NCBI GenBank assembly: GCA_045603285.1
Contig: JAZULW010000124.1
Coordinates: forward strand, 1-19,967
Reading direction: 5' to 3'
DNA: 19,967 nucleotides
Origin: RGIG3009 sp045603285
GTDB lineage: Bacteria; Bacillota; Clostridia; Oscillospirales; Acutalibacteraceae
Numbering within the stretch: position 1 is the stretch's first letter; every line of letters begins with the position of its first letter. This document shows, piece by piece, positions 15,203 to 19,967 of the stretch. A program made the translations under genes and the position numbers. The notes beneath the pieces were generated by a model that saw only the letters and a list, made by a program, of their open reading frames with translations, made no database searches and was not told the DNA's origin.

Positions 15203-17030
15203 CGCACAGACCTCCTTTAAAGCAAGTGGCACCGCAATGCGAACATTGTTGACGGCAGTTTGGGGTGGTGACACTTTGATGTGCACGGCGGTTTTCTTCT
15301 ATCAGGAACGATTTGCTCACACCGTAATCCAGGTGATCCCACGGGAAAACCTCGTCGTACTCACGACGGCGGCATGCATAAAAATCGGGATCCAACCCCA
15401 CCGATTTGAAAATATCCATCCACCCGTCAAAATCAAAATGTTCCGACCACGCATCCAAATGAAAACCGCGTCGAAAGGCTTCCAGCAACGCTTGGGACAA
15501 CCGACGGTCGCCACGCGCCAACACCGCTTCCAAATACGAGGTTTTGGCATCGTGCCAACTGAGAGAGATTTTTTTGGTGGTGACAGAGGCAACCAAATGA
15601 CGTTGTTTTTCCTCTAACTCGGCCATCGTGTCCTGCGGTTCCCATTGGAACGGCGTGAACGGTTTGGGCACAAAACAAGAAGCGCTGATCGACACATTGA
15701 CCGATTTGCCCTTCGGTTTGTCCGGATTTTGGTAGTAACAGTTGACGATTTTTTGACCCAGTGCGGCAATGCCCGCAATATCCTCCAACGTTTCGGTGGG
15801 CAAACCTGTCATAAAATACAGTTTGACCGATGTCCACCCGCCGCGAAAGGCACGGGTGGCGGTTTCCAAAATTTCCTCTTCGGTCAAGTTTTTGTTGATG
15901 GCATCGCGCAGACGTTGCGTTCCCGCTTCAGGCGCAAAGGTAAGCCCACTGCGGCGCAACACGTTTAAACGATTGGCCAGTTCTTCGGAAAAGCCGTCTA
16001 CACGCAACGACGGAACGGTGATGTTGGTTTTTTTGTCTTCCGCCCAGTCGAGCAAACGGGTAAGCAACTCTTCCAGTTTGGTATAGTCACTGGTGGAAAG
16101 CGAAGTGAGTGAAAACTCCTCGTACCCACTGCTTTCGCACAGGGCACGGCTTTGTTTGTCAATGGTATCGATGGATTTTTCACGCACAGGGCGATAGATA
16201 AAGCCCGCTTGACAAAAACGGCAGCCGCGGATACAGCCACGGAAGATCTCGGTCATTGCGCGGTCGTGCACAATATCGATAAACGGCACGACGAACGAAT
16301 CGGGATAATACATCGAATCCAAGTCTTTCACGATGCGCTTGCGTATGGTGGGGCGCACCCCCTCTTTTGGGATGATGGCGTTTACACGCCCGTCTTCGTG
16401 ATAGGTTACCTCGTAAAGCGACGGCACGTATACACCGTCAATTTCGGCGGCGGCGCGCAAGAATTTTTCCTTGTTATAGCCATTTTTCTTGTGCTCGCGG
16501 TACAGTTCCATCAATTCGAGGTTCATCTCCTCGCCTTCGCCGAGCAAGAAGATGTCGAAGAAATCGGCAAGCGGTTCGGGGTTGCACGTGCAAGGACCAC
16601 CCGCTACCACCAACGGCATATCGTCACCGCGATCGGTCGCGAGCAACGGAATACCTGCCAGATCGAGCATATTAAGGATGGTGGTATAGCACATTTCGTA
16701 TTGCAAGGTGAACCCCACAAAATCGAACTCGCGCAACGGATCGCGGCTTTCAAGCGCGAACAGGGGAACGTGGTTTTCACGCATCAACATTTCCATATCG
16801 GTATCAGGCGCGAACACACGCTCGCACCAAAAATCGTCTACGGCGTTTTTAAGGCCGTATAGGATCTTCATACCCAGGTGGGACATCCCCACTTCATACA
16901 AATCGGGAAAGCAAAAAGCGAACCGCACGTTCACCTTGCTTTTGTCTTTCACCACACTGCCAAGTTCGCCGCCGGTATACCGTGCCGGTTTTTGCACACG
17001 GTCGAATAGCTGTTCCAATGTTAACGCCAT
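15189..17030 (-). CDS. TIGR03960 family B12-binding-type radical SAM protein
   Basis: A 613-residue radical SAM protein. The N-terminal half has a cobalamin-binding-like Rossmann domain (from VRFAFCFPDLYEVGMSHLG through VVAGGPCTCNPEPLADFFDIFLLGEGE). The radical SAM core starts with the [4Fe-4S] motif C266-x3-C270-x2-C273 in RGCIRGCRFCQAG, followed by LSTSDYTKLEELL and FAPEAGTQRLRD. The C terminus holds a second cysteine cluster (CRQQCSHCGATCFKGGLC) that could bind another metal or cluster. The family is widespread in Clostridia and its substrate is unknown. The ATG at 17028-17030 follows a GGAGGG site. The stop overlaps the start of the DUF2344 partner gene. Confidence 0.93.
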   Translation of the reverse strand: MALTLEQLFDRVQKPARYTGGELGSVVKDKSKVNVRFAFCFPDLYEVGMSHLGMKILYGLKNAVDDFWCERVFAPDTDMEMLMRENHVPLFALESRDPLREFDFVGFTLQYEMCYTTILNMLDLAGIPLLATDRGDDMPLVVAGGPCTCNPEPLADFFDIFLLGEGEEMNLELMELYREHKKNGYNKEKFLRAAAEIDGVYVPSLYEVTYHEDGRVNAIIPKEGVRPTIRKRIVKDLDSMYYPDSFVVPFIDIVHDRAMTEIFRGCIRGCRFCQAGFIYRPVREKSIDTIDKQSRALCESSGYEEFSLTSLSTSDYTKLEELLTRLLDWAEDKKTNITVPSLRVDGFSEELANRLNVLRRSGLTFAPEAGTQRLRDAINKNLTEEEILETATRAFRGGWTSVKLYFMTGLPTETLEDIAGIAALGQKIVNCYYQNPDKPKGKSVNVSISASCFVPKPFTPFQWEPQDTMAELEEKQRHLVASVTTKKISLSWHDAKTSYLEAVLARGDRRLSQALLEAFRRGFHLDAWSEHFDFDGWMDIFKSVGLDPDFYACRRREYDEVFPWDHLDYGVSKSFLIEENRRAHQSVTTPNCRQQCSHCGATCFKGGLCVERR

Positions 17031-17060
17031 GAGTACCCTCCGCTAAAAATCGTTGGTATC

Positions 17061-17089
17061 ATTGTAACAAACCGTGCGCTTTTTTTCAA
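17061..17089 (-). promoter_or_regulatory. Sigma-A-type promoter of the radical SAM pair
   Basis: On the minus strand TTGAAA (17084-17089) is followed after 17 bases by TACAAT (17061-17066), each five of six to consensus. The -35 overlaps the stop codon of the M50 protease gene. The leader to the ATG would be about 25 bases. Confidence 0.7.
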
Positions 17090-17676
17090 TGTTTCTCTTT
17101 AAAAATCAACAGTAAAATTAAATAAACCGACAATATTACCAACGAAACGTTGCCTCCGCTTTCCAAAAGCAAATAAAAGCCGAGTGCCGTGAGAGGCAAC
17201 AACACCATTGCCGAAAGAAAACGCACGACCGTGTGTGCCGTCTTTTCGGGCAACCGCAAACACAACAGTCGATAAATGCCTTCCCCTCCATCCAGCCCTT
17301 CGACAGGTAACAGATTAAACAATCCCAGCGCAAGATGTATCCACACTCCGTCACCGCCGCCGTGAAGAGCATATAACAACGCCGCACACACCACGTTGGT
17401 AAGGGGGCCCGAAAAGGACACCGCCGCCTGTGCTTTGTAGCTTGTGTAGGCATTTGATTTGCGTTCTACACGAACGCCAAAAGCACCAAAACAAACACAG
17501 GCGGGAACATCATGTGTCAACAACATCACAGCAAAATGACCGCACTCGTGTAAAAACGAGGCGGCCAAGCATTGCAACGTGAAACTTTCGTCCCCCACCG
17601 ATAACATCAGGATGACCATAGCAGGAAACCAAAACCCGATACGTACCGGTATGTTCCAGACAGTAAACGTTATCAT
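17086..17676 (-). CDS. M50 family membrane metalloprotease (SpoIVFB-like)
   Basis: A 196-residue polytopic membrane protein with the zinc protease motif HECGH (43-47) in a membrane segment and a second motif NLLPVEGLDGG (121-131) supplying the third ligand, D129. These are the hallmarks of intramembrane M50/site-2 proteases. SpoIVFB of Bacillus, which cleaves pro-sigma-K in the mother cell, is the closest role by context, because the gene sits in a unit with spoIVA. The Bacillus enzyme is longer and has a C-terminal CBS domain that is absent here. A GTG at 17697 is in frame, but the ATG at 17674-17676 overlaps the stop of the preceding gene as ATGA, the usual coupling arrangement, so I choose it. 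The substrate is inferred from context only. Confidence 0.85.
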   Translation of the reverse strand: MITFTVWNIPVRIGFWFPAMVILMLSVGDESFTLQCLAASFLHECGHFAVMLLTHDVPACVCFGAFGVRVERKSNAYTSYKAQAAVSFSGPLTNVVCAALLYALHGGGDGVWIHLALGLFNLLPVEGLDGGEGIYRLLCLRLPEKTAHTVVRFLSAMVLLPLTALGFYLLLESGGNVSLVILSVYLILLLIFKEKH

Positions 17677-17873
17677 ACAAATTCCAAATTTTGCCACCGT
17701 TCCATCAATGCCGCGCCCAACGCATCGTCTTGTATGGCAGTATGAAACCGGTCCCGTAACTGCTCAAAGGTATTGCCGCCGACAAACCGAAGTGTCAGTG
17801 CCGCCAACACCGCAACGGCGCAGACCGCACATTGCGCGGCGAGCACCCCGAAACGGCTTTCTTTTCCTTTCAT
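17673..17873 (-). CDS. Small single-TM protein, possible reduced SpoIVFA-like partner
   Basis: A 66-residue protein beginning MKGKESRFGVLAAQ. One membrane helix spans about residues 8-29, followed by a short amphipathic extracytoplasmic or intermembrane tail (FEQLRDRFHTAIQDD) ending LEFV. The ATG at 17871-17873 follows a GGAGG site by six bases; an ATG two codons upstream touches that site and is unlikely. The stop overlaps the M50 protease start as ATGA. SpoIVFA, partner of SpoIVFB, has a similar N-terminal anchor but then a LytM (M23) domain. No M23 sequence is present here and no room remains for it. Real gene: fairly sure from coupling and binding site. SpoIVFA kinship: inference from size, topology and position only. 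Confidence 0.7.
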   Translation of the reverse strand: MKGKESRFGVLAAQCAVCAVAVLAALTLRFVGGNTFEQLRDRFHTAIQDDALGAALMERWQNLEFV

Positions 17874-17887
17874 AACCATCCTCCGTT

Positions 17888-19369
17888 TTACACAATGATA
17901 CAAATCAGGCCGTTACACCCATCGTTGATGATGCGCTCTACCGTTTCTTTCAGGCGCATACGGGCATCGCTTGGCATACGGTAAAGTTTATTGTGAAGGC
18001 CTTCGTTGACAAGCCCGTAAAGCGAGGTTCCGAAAATATTGGATTGCCAAATTTGCGTGGGGTCTTCCTCAAATTCGCGCAACAAATAGTTGACCAATTC
18101 TTCCGACTGTTTTTCCGACCCGACAATGGGCGATACTTCGGTGGTAATATCCGCTTTCATAATGTGCATGGACGGCGCACTGGCGCGCAAACGCACACCG
18201 TAACGGCCGCTTTGGCGAATGATCTGCGGTTCTTCCAGTGACATTTCTTCGAGTGTCGGCATCACGATGCCGTAACCCGTTGCCTCCGCTTGTTCCAAGG
18301 CGGCACGTACTTTTTCGTAACGGCGGCAAGTGGCGGCCATATCGGTCATACACGCCATCAACTCGCCTTCGTTGGCCACAGGCACGCCCGTGGTTTCGCT
18401 GATGATCTCGTAAAATAAATCGGGTTTTACCGACAAGGTGAGAACACCGCTCCCGTTGCCGAGAGAAACGTTGCGCACGGCCGCGTGTTCCAAATATTCA
18501 CACGTTGCCAATTGCTCGCACATAGCGGTGAGTTCGCGCACCTTTTCCACTTTGGAGGCACCGTCACGCACGGCCTCCACAATCGCTTGACGAAGCGGAT
18601 GTTCACGATCCAGGCGCATCACCCACGACGGCAAGGAAATGCCGATCTCACGGACAGGAAATTCGAACAAGATTTCTTCCAAAATGGCACGAATCTCTTC
18701 TTCTTCGATGGCCAAACAGTTGACAGGGCATACCGGCACACCGTAGCGCACGCCAAGTTGGGCACACAATGCGGCGGTTTCTTCGCTTTCGGGATGGGTG
18801 GTGTTAAGGAGCACCGCAAACGGTTTGTGTAACGCTTTCAATTCACGGATAACACGCTCTTCCGCCTCGGCGTATTCGTCGCGCGGGATTTCGGTGATAC
18901 TGCCGTCGGTGGTGATGACTAACCCAATGGTAGAATGCTCAGCAATGACCTTTTGCGTGCCCACTTCCGCCGCCATATTGAACGGGATCTCCTCGTCATA
19001 CCACGGCGTTTTTACCATGCGGGGCGCGTTCTCTTCGATGTACCCCAGTGCCGACGGAACTACGTACCCCACGCAGTCGATCATCCGCACTTTCATATCC
19101 GCCGCGCCGCCCACACGAACGTTCACCGCTTGTTCGGGGATAAATTTGGGTTCGGTCGTCATAATGGTACGACCTGCCGACGATTGCGGCAACTCATCGG
19201 TCGCTCTCTCACGGCTATATTCTTCTTCAATGTTGGGCAGCACCAAGGTGTTCATAAACCGTTTGATAAACGTGGATTTCCCCGTACGGACAGGCCCCAC
19301 CACACCAATATAAATATCCCCGTTGGTACGTGTGGCAATGTCCTCATATATCGTTTTATCAGTTGTCAT
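17888..19369 (-). CDS. spoIVA: Stage IV sporulation protein A (spore coat basement ATPase)
   Basis: A 493-residue SpoIVA, almost the same length as the Bacillus protein. It is an ATPase that polymerises around the forespore to form the platform for coat assembly. It starts MTTDKTIYEDIATRTNGDIY and has Walker A GPVRTGKS (25-32), followed by VRMIDCVGY and later the ITTDGSITEIPR segment. The conserved C terminus ends NGLICIIV, the region that tethers the protein to the forespore membrane via SpoVM in Bacillus. The frame extends 28 codons upstream, but the GGAGG site seven bases before the ATG at 19367-19369 sets the start. A sigma-E-like promoter precedes it. It leads a three-gene unit with the small TM protein (14 bases downstream) and the M50 protease. 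This shows the organism is or descends from an endospore former. Confidence 0.98.
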   Translation of the reverse strand: MTTDKTIYEDIATRTNGDIYIGVVGPVRTGKSTFIKRFMNTLVLPNIEEEYSRERATDELPQSSAGRTIMTTEPKFIPEQAVNVRVGGAADMKVRMIDCVGYVVPSALGYIEENAPRMVKTPWYDEEIPFNMAAEVGTQKVIAEHSTIGLVITTDGSITEIPRDEYAEAEERVIRELKALHKPFAVLLNTTHPESEETAALCAQLGVRYGVPVCPVNCLAIEEEEIRAILEEILFEFPVREIGISLPSWVMRLDREHPLRQAIVEAVRDGASKVEKVRELTAMCEQLATCEYLEHAAVRNVSLGNGSGVLTLSVKPDLFYEIISETTGVPVANEGELMACMTDMAATCRRYEKVRAALEQAEATGYGIVMPTLEEMSLEEPQIIRQSGRYGVRLRASAPSMHIMKADITTEVSPIVGSEKQSEELVNYLLREFEEDPTQIWQSNIFGTSLYGLVNEGLHNKLYRMPSDARMRLKETVERIINDGCNGLICIIV

Positions 19370-19407
19370 AGCGCATCCTCCACTCACGTCATTTCGTTTG
19401 CTATATG

Positions 19408-19435
19408 CGTATGCGCACGCCCCACAATTTATGAC
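19408..19435 (-). promoter_or_regulatory. Sigma-E-like promoter of spoIVA
   Basis: On the minus strand GTCATAAA (19428-19435) is followed, 14 bases after its TCATAAA part, by CATACG (19408-19413). This fits the sigma-E pattern (about TCATATT, 14 bases, CATACAnT) apart from single-base differences. spoIVA belongs to the sigma-E regulon in Bacillus. The -10 lies in an imperfect palindrome (19407-19420). The leader would be about 30 bases. Confidence 0.55.
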
Positions 19436-19464
19436 TTGCATAAGCAAAACCACTATGATATTAT
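19436..19464 (+). promoter_or_regulatory. Sigma-A-type promoter of the divergent lipoprotein gene
   Basis: TTGCAT (19436-19441) is followed after 17 bases by TATTAT (19459-19464). The start would be near 19471, giving a leader of about 30 bases with AGGAGG before the GTG. The -35 directly abuts the -35 of the minus-strand spoIVA promoter. Confidence 0.5.
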
Positions 19465-19500
19465 ATTGCCATCATCGTTATACGGTTAGGAGGACTTTCC

Positions 19501-19967
19501 GTGAAGAAGTTTTGTGTTTTTCTTTCAATACTGACGCTTACGTTTATCCTGTTCGGTTGTGAAAATTCCGTTTCGGGCGATATCGTTACCACAACCACCC
19601 AAACAACGACTGCTGCAACGACAATTACCACCACGTTGCTCACCACGACCACGCAAACGGAAGAGAACGTTTCTTTCGATCTCTCCACATCCGATACGGG
19701 GGAAAGCACCGCTTCCACCGAGAATGACACAGCCGTTTCTGCAAGCACTGCCAAAACCACCACGCTCCGCAAAACGACCACCACTCGTACGACCAGAACC
19801 ACGGTCAAAACGACAGAAACAACGGAATCGTTCCCCGCGTATTATATTACGACCACGTCAACCACGTCGACCACCCTTCCGACAACAACTACCACCACCG
19901 TTTGGGACACGACGTCTTCTCGGCACGTTCATCGCTTTTCTTTGGCGACTTGCACCACGCCACCTAC
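19501..19967 (+). CDS. Threonine-rich lipoprotein, N-terminal part (cut by window edge)
   Basis: This is the only plus-strand gene. It starts with GTG at 19501-19503, seven bases after a perfect AGGAGG, and stays open for 155 codons to the window end. The N terminus is a lipoprotein signal peptide: MKKFCVFLSILTL, a hydrophobic core, then the lipobox LFGC with C20 as the lipidated cysteine. The rest is a linker of which roughly 40% is Thr, in runs such as TTTT broken by Ser, Lys, Arg and Glu. All four Thr codons occur in mixed order, so it is a selected protein feature and not a simple DNA repeat. Such linkers join a membrane anchor to an outer domain. That domain lies beyond the window, so function is unknown. 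The last visible residues (SRHVHRFSLATC) leave the Thr pattern and may begin it. Confidence 0.85.
   Translation, partial: MKKFCVFLSILTLTFILFGCENSVSGDIVTTTTQTTTAATTITTTLLTTTTQTEENVSFDLSTSDTGESTASTENDTAVSASTAKTTTLRKTTTTRTTRTTVKTTETTESFPAYYITTTSTTSTTLPTTTTTTVWDTTSSRHVHRFSLATCTTPP

Noticed and set aside
16152..16862. Plus-strand open frame of 236 codons
   Set aside because: It is the antisense shadow of the radical SAM gene, whose motifs are intact.
19461..19808. Minus-strand frame of 115 codons that is very rich in Val
   Set aside because: It is the antisense image of the Thr codons (ACN read backwards as GTN-like codons) of the plus-strand lipoprotein, which has the good ribosome binding site and signal peptide.

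Overview
The window looks like chromosomal DNA from an endospore-forming member of the Clostridia. An Oscillospiraceae/Ruminococcaceae-type organism is likely, but that is inferred from gene content, not from any alignment. The reasons are a full-length spoIVA, RbgA-type and EngB-type ribosome assembly GTPases, a tig-clpP-clpX-lon-engB cluster, AGGAGG-like ribosome binding sites, frequent GTG/TTG starts, and a threonine-rich lipoprotein linker of the kind common in gut Clostridia. All genes except the last are on the minus strand, so the window reads in biological order from high to low coordinates. Coding density is very high. No gene-free stretch exceeds 300 bases; the longest are about 195 bases (14343-14536, upstream of rplS) and 131 bases (19370-19500, upstream of spoIVA). 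I found no tRNA, rRNA, IS element, CRISPR array or prophage.

Right edge (17086-19967): spoIVA is followed by a 66-residue single-TM protein and an M50 (HExxH) membrane protease, forming a sporulation-flavoured unit behind a sigma-E-like promoter. Diverging from it on the plus strand is a GTG-initiated Thr-rich lipoprotein that runs off the end of the window. Next (14537-17030) comes the conserved pair of a B12-binding-type radical SAM protein (TIGR03960) and its DUF2344 partner (TIGR03936), translationally overlapping and with their own promoter.

Middle (10601-14509): rplS (L19) has its own promoter, a structured leader and a very strong terminator. A promoter that appears to be nested in that terminator would drive rbgA-lepB-rnhB-yraN and an M19 dipeptidase. 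This is a classic Firmicutes L19 / ribosome GTPase / signal peptidase / RNase HII neighbourhood. thrC plus a metallophosphoesterase form the next unit, with a good sigma-A promoter.

Left half (1-8295): a protein quality-control block, made of trigger factor, ClpP, ClpX, (terminator), Lon and the GTPase EngB. A separately promoted transporter unit follows: a PutP-type sodium:proline symporter and the start of an SLC13/CitM-type permease cut by the window edge.

Most of the window is conserved housekeeping. The parts most worth a second look are the slimmed-down SpoIVFA/SpoIVFB-like pair behind spoIVA, the back-to-back divergent promoters next to the Thr-rich lipoprotein, the rplS leader, and the promoter nested in the rplS terminator.
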